A stretch of DNA of 64,000 nucleotides from DASTFP01 sp963851035. GTDB taxonomy: Bacteria; Verrucomicrobiota; Verrucomicrobiia; Chthoniobacterales; Terrimicrobiaceae. Below the pieces are notes generated by a model that was given only the letters and a program-made list of their open reading frames with translations, had not been told where the DNA came from and made no database searches. The stretch covers positions 248,001 to 312,000 of the forward strand of contig CAWKNY010000009.1 in assembly GCA_963851035.1 (NCBI GenBank). Reading direction: 5' to 3'. Positions 51,855-61,072 of this stretch are shown one piece after another (the first letter of the stretch is position 1; each line of letters starts with the position of its first letter). The position numbers were made by a program, and so were the translations under genes.

Positions 51855-52577
51855 TCAGACGCGCCACAGAGAGCTTCGCGTCCCGCTAAACTCGCTGACC
51901 TCCTCGGAAGAGTTGCGCGAGACGTGAATGATCAGCGCCGCCACCGTGATGATCGTTCCGAAAAAGATGACGCACGCGAACCACGAGGGCAACGCATGAA
52001 CCGAGAGAGAACGGTAAAATGCACCAAAAGAATCAATGGGTTCCCGTGCGTGAATGAACACTTTGAGCGTCCAGGCCACCATGATGATGGCAAAAATGAA
52101 GACGTAGTTGCGTTTTAACCGGCGCCCGACCGCCTCAATCTTACTAATCTTAAAAGAGGGCAGGATAAGATCTTCGCAAACCAGCCGCCGCCATTCTCCC
52201 GCAAGCAGATTCGGGCTTTGTGAAATCATCGGCACGAGAAAATGCGACTCAAGCATCCGCACCCGGCCACGAAAGGCATCATAAAAGCGATAGCGACGCG
52301 CCTCGATCCACAGCAGCACCCAAACAAAGGCAAGATTGAAGAAAAAGACGATATGCGGGACCGCCGCAAACGAAAACGCCACGGTGATGATGGAAGTAGT
52401 GCTCGTTATCGCCCATGTCGTCGTCACGTCGAGCCGTTGCCGCCAGATCATGATTCGGCCGAGCTCGCCACGATAGAAATGGATCATCGCGTTGACGTAG
52501 CAAGCGTCCTTCAAGCTGGGCAATGGCATGCCCGAGGTATCGGTGGCCGCTATTTTGTCAGGCGAGTCCGTGGTCAA
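51855..52577 (-). CDS. DUF2270-family membrane protein
   Basis: A 240-residue protein with four hydrophobic helices: two near 53-92 (TWAITSTTSIITVAFSFAA, FFNLAFVWVLLW) and two near 158-225. The pattern HFYRGELGRIMIWRQRLDVTTTWA and the RRYRFYDAFRGRVRMLE loop match DUF2270. Function unknown. Start is TTG 52577, overlapping the TGA of the rhomboid-like gene in a TTGA junction. Confidence 0.78.
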   Translation of the reverse strand: MTTDSPDKIAATDTSGMPLPSLKDACYVNAMIHFYRGELGRIMIWRQRLDVTTTWAITSTTSIITVAFSFAAVPHIVFFFNLAFVWVLLWIEARRYRFYDAFRGRVRMLESHFLVPMISQSPNLLAGEWRRLVCEDLILPSFKISKIEAVGRRLKRNYVFIFAIIMVAWTLKVFIHAREPIDSFGAFYRSLSVHALPSWFACVIFFGTIITVAALIIHVSRNSSEEVSEFSGTRSSLWRV

Positions 52578-53413
52578 TCCCGGCGCTCCTTCTCAAGAAG
52601 TGCAGCCCGCACGCGCTCCAGCTTTTCCCGCTCGCCGCGCGTGAGACTTCCAATCCCCTGGCGCGCGATTTTCTCGAGGATGGGGTCGATCGACTCGTAC
52701 AACTCGCCCTCCTTGACAGGCTCCCGGCTGGCCGGCTTGCTGCGGCGTTCGGGGCGTTTCAGTGGGATATTGGAGACCGAAGGCAGAGCAAAGGAACGCA
52801 CTCCCTCACGCATCATCCACGCCGCGGCCACACCGCATTCCCACCAGAGAATCGAAAGGCTGATCCACTGACGGTAAGCGAGCATCTGGAGCGTGTAGAT
52901 TCCCAGCAAGGCGATCGCGATCCACCGGGCCTGAATCCCAAAGAAAATCTCCGCCCCAGGGTAGATCATCACAAAGGCCAGAAAGATGGCGAAGTGGACC
53001 GCGTCGGAGCCATAGTAGCTGCCGCTGTCAATGCCAAAAAAGCTGAGCAGCGACAGCAACACAGGGATCGCCAGGACCAGCACCCCATACAGCCAGGCAA
53101 AAGACCGGCGACCGATGAACTTCTCCACATCGCGCCCGAAAAACGCCAACAACACCAGCTGAATCAGCGTGAATATCTCCGGCCGGTTGACAAATGCATA
53201 GGTCCCAACTTGCCATAGATGCAGCTTGCCAACCGTCGACTGCGGCGAGAACGCCAAAGCCTGAAAAAACCATTCGGCGCCCGATGCCAGCGCCAGCGCC
53301 GTAAAGACCATCGTTACCACGTGCGCAAAGGCAATCGCCGTCGAAAGATAAACCGGAACCCTGCCAACCCAAGTGAGCGGCTCGCACTGCTCAAAGTTCC
53401 GGTTTGCTATCAT
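52574..53413 (-). CDS. Rhomboid-like membrane protein lacking the catalytic serine motif
   Basis: A 279-residue protein with about six helices arranged like a small rhomboid, plus a cytosolic C-terminal tail carrying YESIDPILEKIARQGIGSLTRGERE, a module often found on rhomboid-like proteins. The position of the GxSG motif reads YYGSDAVHF, and the last helices show no obvious catalytic His. It is therefore probably a pseudoprotease. ATG 53413 (MIANRNFEQ) is chosen over an upstream ATG at 53479. It is the first gene of the rhomboid-like / DUF2270 / mazG / glycosyltransferase operon, divergent from the ABC transporter. Confidence 0.75.
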   Translation of the reverse strand: MIANRNFEQCEPLTWVGRVPVYLSTAIAFAHVVTMVFTALALASGAEWFFQALAFSPQSTVGKLHLWQVGTYAFVNRPEIFTLIQLVLLAFFGRDVEKFIGRRSFAWLYGVLVLAIPVLLSLLSFFGIDSGSYYGSDAVHFAIFLAFVMIYPGAEIFFGIQARWIAIALLGIYTLQMLAYRQWISLSILWWECGVAAAWMMREGVRSFALPSVSNIPLKRPERRSKPASREPVKEGELYESIDPILEKIARQGIGSLTRGEREKLERVRAALLEKERRD

Positions 53414-53643
53414 CGATCGCCTCCAATCTACTCCGGCCAGCCCGTGAAACAAGAAGGAAACGTTCTCCCGCCCATGCAAATTTTAAGTAGTAACCGGTCG
53501 AGTTCTGGATAAGGGCCCAAATATTCTGTCGCGAAATTTCCGCCTTCTTTTTCAGTAGGAACCAGGGGCACATTACGGACTCAGTGAGCGCCCGGAGATC
53601 GTTTTTGCGTTGAAAGAAGGGTGGGCTTTGGCAACCCTGCGCC

Positions 53644-55401
53644 GTGCTCGAGCTTAATAACGTCACCCTCACGATAGAACAAGACGGCGAACCGAAGCCA
53701 CTGCTCGCCGATATCACGACGACATTCCCTCGCAGCCACTTTGCGGCCATCCTTGGACCATCGGGATGTGGCAAGAGCACTTTGCTCAAAGTGATCACGG
53801 GCATCGCACCGGGAACCGAAGAGGGCCATATTTACTGGGACGGACGCGATCTTATTCAACATGATTTTTCGCCTTCGGAGATCGGTTACGTCCCGCAGTT
53901 CAGCATCGCGCACGAAGATCTCACCGTGCGGGAGTGCGTCTCGTATTCTGTCCGGCTGCGCGTTCGGGCAATGGGCGGCGAGGCCCTGGTTGAGGCCATC
54001 TCCGGCATTCTGGAGGAGGTGAACATGACCGAGTTTGCCGATCGCCTCGTGCGCGTGCTGTCAGGCGGCCAGAGGCGCCGCCTTGCCCTGGCGATGGAAC
54101 TCGCGAGCAAACCCGCCATGCTCCTCTGTGATGAAGTCACGAGCGGTCTGGACCCCCAGTCCGAAGATGAGATCGTGATGCTCCTTCGTAGCTTGTCGCG
54201 GTCCGACGGGCGCACGGTGCTTTCCGTCACCCATAGTTTGAATCACTTGGGATTCTACGACTCGGTGCTGGTGCTTTTCAAAGGGATCGTCGCCTACCAA
54301 GGCCCCCCGGAGTTTCTCACCCATTACTTTCAGTGCGAAGACCCGCACGACCTTTTCAGCCAGCTTACGAAGCGCGAGGCGTCCGAATGGGCGGAATCCT
54401 GGGCGAAACATCGCCATCCTTTCGAGGAAGCCATGGTTGGTCAAGTGCCCGAAAAGCTTGAGGAGTTGAGCTACCAGAGCCCTCCAGACGAAGCTCAGGG
54501 CGAAGTCGAGGTGGCACCCGAACCTGAGCGCGCGCAACCGCTGCCTCAGCCCGGCGTGCTCAGCCAGTTCGTTACGCTGACCGCGCGTAGGTTTCTCATT
54601 TTCTGGCGCAACAAAGGCCAGTTCTATCTTCAACTCGGCCTCATTTTCGGTTTCCCGATGCTGGTAGCCATCTTCGCCCTCGAGGGCCTGCCCGCCGTGC
54701 AAAACCTTTCCATGGGAATGAAGCTCAACGTCGTCCAGGAACTTCGCGAGAACATGGACTTTCTGGTTCAAGCCAGCAAGATCGGGAGCCTGGTTTCCGG
54801 CATCGTGATGTTCCAAGTCGTGCTTCTGACCTTGATGGGAGCCAACAATTCCGGTCGCGAGATCGCTGCGGAGCGCCTTGTCTTTGAGAAGGAGAAGCTT
54901 TCTGGTCTGAAGCCGCTGAGCTACATTGCGAGCAAGGCGGTGTTTCTCCTGGTGCTGGTGGTTGCCCAGTCGCTCTGGATGGGACTCTTCGTCCACTTTG
55001 TCTGCGGCTTTCCCGGCGAGCTCTTCGAGCAGCTCCTTTTTCTGTTCCTGGCAAATGCCGCGATGACTTCCGTCTGCCTGGCCATTTCGAGCATCATGGC
55101 CTCGGCGGAGCAGGCCTCATTAGTCTCGATCTACCTGGTCGGATTCCAGCTTCCGCTCTCGGGCGCCGTGCTCGCCTTGCCGGACTGGGTCGACGGCATG
55201 ACTCGTCCCTTCATCGCGGCATACTGGAGCTGGTCGGGGGTCTTGCAGACGCTGCGGGGTGAGCGCTACTACGACATCGTGCAGACGGTCATCCAAACGG
55301 AACTTTCTCCCGCCATTCTCTGCCTTTGGGTCCTCGGATCTCACATCGTCATCGGCCTCTTCGCAAGCTGGCTTGGCTGCAACCGCAGCCAGCTGAATTG
55401 A
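53644..55401 (+). CDS. ABCG-like half transporter: ATPase fused to ABC-2 permease
   Basis: A 585-residue fusion. The nucleotide-binding domain comes first (about 1-245): Walker A GPSGCGKST, Q-loop YVPQF, signature LSGGQRRRLALAMEL, Walker B MLLCDEVTSGLDP and the H-loop SVTHSLN. A linker of about 75 residues rich in Glu and Pro leads to an ABC-2 permease with about six helices (LQLGLIFGFPMLVAIFAL, then LMGANNSGREIAAERLVF). This is the order of eukaryotic ABCG half-transporters and would act as a dimer exporting a hydrophobic compound. Start is GTG 53644 (VLELNNVTL). Confidence 0.88.
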   Translation: MLELNNVTLTIEQDGEPKPLLADITTTFPRSHFAAILGPSGCGKSTLLKVITGIAPGTEEGHIYWDGRDLIQHDFSPSEIGYVPQFSIAHEDLTVRECVSYSVRLRVRAMGGEALVEAISGILEEVNMTEFADRLVRVLSGGQRRRLALAMELASKPAMLLCDEVTSGLDPQSEDEIVMLLRSLSRSDGRTVLSVTHSLNHLGFYDSVLVLFKGIVAYQGPPEFLTHYFQCEDPHDLFSQLTKREASEWAESWAKHRHPFEEAMVGQVPEKLEELSYQSPPDEAQGEVEVAPEPERAQPLPQPGVLSQFVTLTARRFLIFWRNKGQFYLQLGLIFGFPMLVAIFALEGLPAVQNLSMGMKLNVVQELRENMDFLVQASKIGSLVSGIVMFQVVLLTLMGANNSGREIAAERLVFEKEKLSGLKPLSYIASKAVFLLVLVVAQSLWMGLFVHFVCGFPGELFEQLLFLFLANAAMTSVCLAISSIMASAEQASLVSIYLVGFQLPLSGAVLALPDWVDGMTRPFIAAYWSWSGVLQTLRGERYYDIVQTVIQTELSPAILCLWVLGSHIVIGLFASWLGCNRSQLN

Positions 55402-55596
55402 TTTTTTCGCGTGAAAGGGTTGACAATACCCGCCGGTTGCATTTCCTTTGCCCATCATTCGATTCGGCGGGCACGTCCGGTGTCGCACTTTCCATCGAAT
55501 CCACAAAGTCTCCATTCTCAACCAACCGTTGTCGGTTAGGGAGCCCATCTGGGCCACCCTATACAGGCATTTGGATTTTCATAATTACATACCCTC

Positions 55597-56355
55597 ATGG
55601 CCGGCCACAGCAAATGGTCGAAAGTCAAGCGTTTCAAGGGGGCCTTGGACGCCAAGCGAGGCAGGCTCTTCTCGAAACTCTCCAAGGAAATCACCGTCGC
55701 CGCAAGGCTCGGAGGTGGTCAGCCTGCGAGCAATCCGCGGCTGCGCGCAGCCATCCAGGCTGCCCGGACCCAGAGCATGCCCAATGAGAACGTCGAGCGA
55801 GCCATCAAGCGAGGCACTGGCGAACTCGGCTCGCAGACGGTTGAGGAGATCATCTACGAAGGTTACGCCCCGGGCGGTGTGGCTGTGATTGTCGAAGCGG
55901 CCACCGACAACAAGAATCGAACCGCCGCGGATATTCGCTCCATCTTTGCGAAGAACCAGGGAAATCTCGGCGGTCCCGGGAGTGTTTCCTTCATGTTCCA
56001 TCGCAAGGGCCAGATTACCATCCCGTTCTCTTCGGCGGGCGAGAATCGCTTGTTCGAAGTCGCTGCGGACGCCGGCGCCGAGGACCTCGCGAGCGACGGA
56101 GAACATCATATCATTACAACTTCGCCCGACCAACTATACGCCGTATCAGAAGCCTTGAAGATGGCCTCCATCGAGCCGGACTCCCAGAAACTCACTTACA
56201 TTGCCGAATCTTCCGTTGCGATCGAAGATCCAAAAACCGCCGTCCAGGTCCTCAAACTCTGCGATGCGCTCGACGATTGCGATGACGTCCTTAGCGTTTA
56301 CGCGAATTTTGACATCCCCGACGGTATCCTCGCTGAGGCGCAGGAAGAACTCTAA
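55597..56355 (+). CDS. YebC/PmpR-family regulatory protein
   Basis: A 252-residue protein starting MAGHSKWSKVKRFKGALDAKR, with FSKLSKEITVAARLGGG, NPRLRAAIQAAR and YEGYAPGGVAVIVEAATDN typical of the YebC/TACO1 family. These are classed as DNA-binding regulators but the family is now linked to relief of ribosome stalling at prolines. It precedes rho by 5 bp. A TTGACA at 55420 could be its -35, without a clear -10. Confidence 0.94.
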   Translation: MAGHSKWSKVKRFKGALDAKRGRLFSKLSKEITVAARLGGGQPASNPRLRAAIQAARTQSMPNENVERAIKRGTGELGSQTVEEIIYEGYAPGGVAVIVEAATDNKNRTAADIRSIFAKNQGNLGGPGSVSFMFHRKGQITIPFSSAGENRLFEVAADAGAEDLASDGEHHIITTSPDQLYAVSEALKMASIEPDSQKLTYIAESSVAIEDPKTAVQVLKLCDALDDCDDVLSVYANFDIPDGILAEAQEEL

Positions 56356-56360
56356 CTGCC

Positions 56361-57734
56361 ATGACTGAAGAAAATACCAATCTCGAAGCGGTGCGAACTG
56401 AACCCGCCCCAAAGCGCCGCACGCGCAAGGTCGCCCGGCCGCGCACGGCCCAGAAGCGGGCCGCGCGTAAGCTGAAGGTCTCCGAGAATGGCGCGACGCC
56501 ACCGGCTGAGGAGCCCGCAGCCAAGACCGAAACGCCGCCACCTTCTCTCGAGGTGACCGAACCGGCTGCGAGCGATCCGTTGCAAGACGAGGCTGTTTCG
56601 GCGCCGGTCGCCCCGCCGCCCCAACCTCCTCCGCCCACATATGCCGAAGGAGTTGTCGAGGTTTCCGGCAAGGGATTCGGGTTCCTGCGCGAGCCCCGGC
56701 GCAACTTCTCGCAGTCAAACAACGATGTCTTCGTCACCCCGGAAGTTGTGCGCAAACACGCCTTGCGGGACGGCATGTGGATAAAGGGTGAGACAAGGCG
56801 CGGCAGCCGCGGGCCGCAGCTTTTCAAGCTCGTCGAGATCGAAGGGCGTGATCCCGAGAGCTTTCAAAATCTCCCGGTGTTTGAGGAATTGACCACCATC
56901 AGCCCCAACAAGCGCATCCGTCTCGAAACTACGCCCGACCGCTACACGACCCGCGTGATGGACTTGATGACACCGATCGGGAAGGGCCAGCGCGGACTGA
57001 TCGTGGCGCCGCCGCGCACCGGCAAGACCACCCTTCTTCAGCATATCGCCGATGCGGTGGTCAAGAACCACCCGGAGATGAAACTCATCATCTTGCTCGT
57101 GGATGAGCGGCCCGAGGAAGTCACCGAGATCCGCCGCTCGGTTCCGAGCGCGGAACTGATGGCCAGCTCGAACGATTCGGACATCAAGACCCACACTCGC
57201 ATTGCTCAGCTCGCCGCGGAACGTGCGAGGCGTCTCGTTGAGATGGGGCAAGATGTATTCATGCTGATGGATTCGCTCACCCGTATCGGCCGCGCTTTCA
57301 ACAATGCCCAAGGCGGCGGAGGACGCACCATGTCCGGCGGCGTGGATTCGCGTGCTCTCGAGATCCCGCGCAAGATCTTCGCAGCAGCTCGAAACACCGA
57401 GGAGGCCGGTTCGCTGACGATCATGGCCACCGCGCTCATCGAGACTAACAGCCGGATGGATGAGTTGATTTTTCAGGAGTTCAAGGGCACCGGAAACATG
57501 GAGCTCGTTCTCGATCGAAAGATCAGCGACCAGCGAATCTATCCCGCCATTGATATTTTCCTGTCTGGAACGCGACGGGAGGAGCTTCTTCTCTCAGCCG
57601 AAGACCTCCACAAGATCAGCGTCATCCGGCGGGGTCTTGCCGGGCATAAGCCGATTGAAGCCGTCGAGCGCTTGCTGTTCTTCATTCGGAAGCACCCCAC
57701 CAACGCTGAATTGTTAAAAAACATCCCGGGCTAA
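56361..57734 (+). CDS. rho: Transcription termination factor Rho
   Basis: A 457-residue Rho. Residues about 1-92 are a basic then acidic, proline-rich disordered extension. The OB-like RNA-binding fold follows (EGVVEVSGKGFGFLREPR), then the hexameric ATPase: P-loop APPRTGKT (PPKAGKT in E. coli), DERPEEVTE, SLTRIGRA, and the C-terminal core KGTGNMELVLDRKI. The segment that is FDEPASRH in E. coli reads SNDSDIKTH. An RNA-dependent helicase ending Rho-dependent transcripts; variation in the ATPase loop may affect bicyclomycin response. Co-oriented with yebC, convergent with trpD. Confidence 0.95.
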   Translation: MTEENTNLEAVRTEPAPKRRTRKVARPRTAQKRAARKLKVSENGATPPAEEPAAKTETPPPSLEVTEPAASDPLQDEAVSAPVAPPPQPPPPTYAEGVVEVSGKGFGFLREPRRNFSQSNNDVFVTPEVVRKHALRDGMWIKGETRRGSRGPQLFKLVEIEGRDPESFQNLPVFEELTTISPNKRIRLETTPDRYTTRVMDLMTPIGKGQRGLIVAPPRTGKTTLLQHIADAVVKNHPEMKLIILLVDERPEEVTEIRRSVPSAELMASSNDSDIKTHTRIAQLAAERARRLVEMGQDVFMLMDSLTRIGRAFNNAQGGGGRTMSGGVDSRALEIPRKIFAAARNTEEAGSLTIMATALIETNSRMDELIFQEFKGTGNMELVLDRKISDQRIYPAIDIFLSGTRREELLLSAEDLHKISVIRRGLAGHKPIEAVERLLFFIRKHPTNAELLKNIPG

Positions 57735-57776
57735 ATCGGCGCTGGCTCAATCGCCTGGCGAAACACGCTCTTAAAC

Positions 57777-58781
57777 TTAGCAAACCTCTCGAAGACGTCT
57801 CAGCACGGCGTAAGCGGACCCATTGTCAATGGCCGATGCCGCCATGGCCACGGCCGATGGCATATCGCGTGAGAGCCCAGCAACGACGAGGGCGCAAGCG
57901 GCATTGAGGATAACGATGTCGCGCTTGGGCCCGTAGTCCTTTGCACGCAGGATGTCTTCGAGGCATTCGGCATTTCGACGCGCATCGCCTCCACGCAGAT
58001 CTTCAATTTGGGCGGATGGTATGCCGAAGGTCTCAGGCTGGACCGAAAATCGCCGTATCGCTCCGTCCTCGAGAGCATGAATCTCCGAAGGCCCAAGGGT
58101 CGATACCTCGTCCAAACCACCGGTGCCGTGCACCGCCCACCCAGTTTTTCGACCGAGTAGCCTGAAAGTTTCCGCGTAGAGAGGAAGGAGCTTTCGATCG
58201 AAAACGCCCGCGAGTTGAAAATCCGGTCGCGCCGGGTTCAGCAGTGGGCCGAGCAAGTTGAAGATCGTGGCGCTTCCCTCCTCTGCCAAGACCTTGCGAA
58301 CCGGCGCGACCGCCTTGAAGGCAGGATGAAAGAGCGGCGCAAAGAGAAAGCAACACCCCGCGGCGGCCAAAGAAGTCTCGGGCGGCAGATCGATGCGAAT
58401 CCCCAGCGCCTCCAGGACGTCCGCGCCCCCACATTGAGAGGTGACTCCGCGGTTGCCGTGCTTGACGACCCGCGCACCACAAGCCGTGGCTACCAGCATG
58501 ACGGCGGTGGAAACGTTGAAAAGTCCCGCCCTGTCCCCACCTGTGCCACAGACGTCAAGAAGGCCGGTACCCAGCTTGGGGCGATGGCTTCTCGCCAGCA
58601 ACACGTCGACGAAGGCGGCAATCTCGGAAGGCGTCTCGCCCTTTGCATGGAGCGCGCGAAGAAAGTCCGCTCGCAGGGAAAGCGCAGCGCCTTCGTCAAA
58701 CAGCGACTCACATGCGGCGAGAACGTCATCCGCATTGAGCTCACCGCCCAAACGAAGTTTTACAGCAAGAGTCGCGAGCAT
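57777..58781 (-). CDS. trpD: Anthranilate phosphoribosyltransferase
   Basis: A 334-residue enzyme transferring phosphoribose to anthranilate in tryptophan synthesis. Signatures: VCGTGGDRAGLFNVST (PRPP site), VKHGNRGVTSQCGGADVLEALG, LFAPLFHPAFKAVAPVR and GPLLNPARPDFQ. The ATG at 58781 (MLATLAVKLRLGG) is preferred; the first open ATG at 58814 adds 11 residues. It follows aroD by 67 bp on the same strand, placing two chorismate-linked steps together. Confidence 0.94.
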   Translation of the reverse strand: MLATLAVKLRLGGELNADDVLAACESLFDEGAALSLRADFLRALHAKGETPSEIAAFVDVLLARSHRPKLGTGLLDVCGTGGDRAGLFNVSTAVMLVATACGARVVKHGNRGVTSQCGGADVLEALGIRIDLPPETSLAAAGCCFLFAPLFHPAFKAVAPVRKVLAEEGSATIFNLLGPLLNPARPDFQLAGVFDRKLLPLYAETFRLLGRKTGWAVHGTGGLDEVSTLGPSEIHALEDGAIRRFSVQPETFGIPSAQIEDLRGGDARRNAECLEDILRAKDYGPKRDIVILNAACALVVAGLSRDMPSAVAMAASAIDNGSAYAVLRRLREVC

Positions 58782-58848
58782 GGTTTTCAGGACAGCATGG
58801 AGCGATTGCAACAAAGAGCAAGTGCGGGCACCAGACTAACGCTCCGAG

Positions 58849-59520
58849 TCACGTGAGGGCGAGCAGCTCGATGAATTGCTTTGCGCTCCACTGGCCCGGA
58901 ACCTGCGGCTGGTCGAGCCAGCCATAGTTCAGCGCGGAACCCGCCTTAGCGAAGAGCAACCTCGACGCACGCCCCAATGCACCCATGCCCATCACCGCGA
59001 GCGGACCGGATGAGTTTTCCAAGAGCGCGAGCAACGTCGCGACCTCGCTCGGCTTCTCGGTCCGGGTAGCCACCTTCACAATATCGGCACCCATTCCGCG
59101 CATCCTCGCGCACATCTCCTGTAAGCGGGCGAGAGGAGGGGTGGCTTCGAAATCATGACATGAAAGAATGAGGGTCTTCCCCTCGCGTCGAACCGCTCCG
59201 ATCACATCCTGCATGCTCTCCGCCGAGCGCATCTCGAGATCAATCGCCGACGCCGAAGGCAGGAGGGCAAAATACCTCGCGAAACGCTCCTCCTCGCTCA
59301 TCGCTTTGATCCCGCCCTCATCGAAGCGTCGCACCGTGACAATCGCGGCCACCGGAAGCTCCGCAACCTGCCGCAGCGAAGGCGGCTCCGGCAGCGCATC
59401 CACACGAACCTCCACCGCATCAAGACTAGGAACTCCCGCCGCCAGGAACCCACCCGCCGTGTGAATCACGCCGACCACGTTGGGCCGACCGTGGAGAATG
59501 CTTTTTTCGATTTGACGCAT
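58849..59520 (-). CDS. aroD: Type I 3-dehydroquinate dehydratase
   Basis: A 223-residue class I AroD, a (beta/alpha)8 enzyme with Schiff-base chemistry. The catalytic His lies in LILSCHDFEATPP and the Schiff-base Lys in GADIVKVATRTE. MGMGALGRASRLLFAKAGSALNYGWL is the usual phosphate/substrate region. Type I in a bacterium with shikimate genes scattered is unremarkable. Upstream of trpD, same strand; divergent from the sugar transferase by 55 bp. Confidence 0.92.
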   Translation of the reverse strand: MRQIEKSILHGRPNVVGVIHTAGGFLAAGVPSLDAVEVRVDALPEPPSLRQVAELPVAAIVTVRRFDEGGIKAMSEEERFARYFALLPSASAIDLEMRSAESMQDVIGAVRREGKTLILSCHDFEATPPLARLQEMCARMRGMGADIVKVATRTEKPSEVATLLALLENSSGPLAVMGMGALGRASRLLFAKAGSALNYGWLDQPQVPGQWSAKQFIELLALT

Positions 59521-59575
59521 AGTTTTGATGCGAGGATAGAAATTCGGTCTTCCGCAAAAGGCGAGAAGTCAGTTC

Positions 59576-60964
59576 ATGATCGCACGAAAACAGGAAATCA
59601 GCCTTCAGCTTAATCAACTGATCGACGCCATGATTCTTGGCGCCGTTTTTTGGGCGTGCCATTTTCTTCTCTCAAGCAAGATCGTTCCGCCGTTCTCGCC
59701 CGAATTGCCCGGCTTCACGCATTTCCTTTGGATGCTGGCAGTCATCATCCCCTTCGGCCCATTCCTGCTCGAGCTTCAGGGTTTCTACAATTATCAGCTC
59801 GAAAAAAGCCTACGGAAATCGCTCGGCCAGATCGTTCGAGCAGGCTTCTGGCTCATCGTCATACTGGTCGCCGCGGTCCTTTTCCTGCGCCTGGAGATTC
59901 CCAGTCGCTCGCTGCTCTTCGTTTTCTGCGTGGCGGCGCCGGCTGCTCTCATCCTCAAGGAGCGCCTTTACATTGTCCACCGGACCATGCGCTTGAGCCG
60001 CGGAGAGACCGGAGAGCGAATCATTCTGGCCGGAGAGACCGACAAGGCGCAGGCCATCTTGCGAAGTTTTTCGCCAAGTCAAAGGCTCGAAATCCATGTT
60101 GTTGAAATCGTGGACCTGGAGCATCATGGCACTGAGGCGCTCATCGATGCCATCCACCGGACCAACGTGGGAAGGGTGATTTTGACCTTCAGCCGCATCG
60201 AGATGGACAAGGTGCAGCGGGCCATCGAGGCCTGCGAGGTCGAGGGTGTCGAAGTCTGGCTGAGTGCGGATTTCATTCATACTTCAGTGGCGCGGCCGAC
60301 TTTCGAAAGTCTTGGCCGGCGGCCGATGCTCGTCTTTCGCGCCACGCCGGAGCTCTCCTGGGCGCTCCTTTTCAAGAACGCCATCGACTGCTCCCTGGCT
60401 GCCATCGGGCTGATTGCGCTCTCCCCCGTCCTTCTGCTCATCGCGGTTGCCATCAAAGCGACTTCGCCGGGCCCGGTGATCTTCTGCCAGAGCCGGGCGG
60501 GAATCCACGGAAGGCCCTTCACGATGCGCAAGTTCCGCACGATGTGGATCGACGCCGAGAAACGTCATTCCGGCTTGCTGGGCCGAAATGAAATGCGCGG
60601 ACCAGTCTTCAAGATCGAGCGCGACCCGCGCGTGACTCCGATTGGCCGGTGGCTGCGCCGCGCAAGCTTGGACGAATTGCCCCAGCTCGTAAACGTCCTG
60701 CTCGGCGAAATGAGCCTCGTGGGTCCCCGGCCGCTGCCGCTCTACGAAGTGGAAAAGTTTCAACGCGCCTCGTATCGCCGCCGCCTCAGCATGAAGCCGG
60801 GCCTGACATGCCTCTGGCAAATCCGCGGGCGCAATAACGTGACCAGCTTCGAGGATTGGGTGCGCATGGATCTCGAATACATCGACCATTGGTCGCTCTC
60901 GCTGGACATCCTCATCCTCCTGAGAACCATTCCGGTGGTATTGGCCGGAGCAGGTGCAAAATAA
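59576..60964 (+). CDS. Undecaprenyl-phosphate sugar phosphotransferase (WcaJ/EpsE-like)
   Basis: A 462-residue polyisoprenyl-phosphate hexose-1-phosphate transferase. Four or five N-terminal helices (about 15-130), a central nucleotide-binding-like domain (about 140-255, GERIILAGETDKAQAIL), and the conserved catalytic end with one more helix. It shows PGPVIFCQSRAGIHGRPFTMRKFRTM, RRASLDELPQLVNVLLGEMSLVGPRPLP and KPGLTCLWQIRGRNNV. It starts a lipid-linked exopolysaccharide or O-antigen repeat. No other polysaccharide gene follows; it stands alone before the pilus operon. Confidence 0.93.
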   Translation: MIARKQEISLQLNQLIDAMILGAVFWACHFLLSSKIVPPFSPELPGFTHFLWMLAVIIPFGPFLLELQGFYNYQLEKSLRKSLGQIVRAGFWLIVILVAAVLFLRLEIPSRSLLFVFCVAAPAALILKERLYIVHRTMRLSRGETGERIILAGETDKAQAILRSFSPSQRLEIHVVEIVDLEHHGTEALIDAIHRTNVGRVILTFSRIEMDKVQRAIEACEVEGVEVWLSADFIHTSVARPTFESLGRRPMLVFRATPELSWALLFKNAIDCSLAAIGLIALSPVLLLIAVAIKATSPGPVIFCQSRAGIHGRPFTMRKFRTMWIDAEKRHSGLLGRNEMRGPVFKIERDPRVTPIGRWLRRASLDELPQLVNVLLGEMSLVGPRPLPLYEVEKFQRASYRRRLSMKPGLTCLWQIRGRNNVTSFEDWVRMDLEYIDHWSLSLDILILLRTIPVVLAGAGAK

Positions 60965-61072
60965 ATCCCGCTAATCGTTTGCTTGCTCAGCCATGCGCAT
61001 CCCCGTTCCAGCAACCGCCGCTCCCTTTTAGTTGTTTACTCAGATAAGCACTTCATTTAAAATTGGCCGGAC

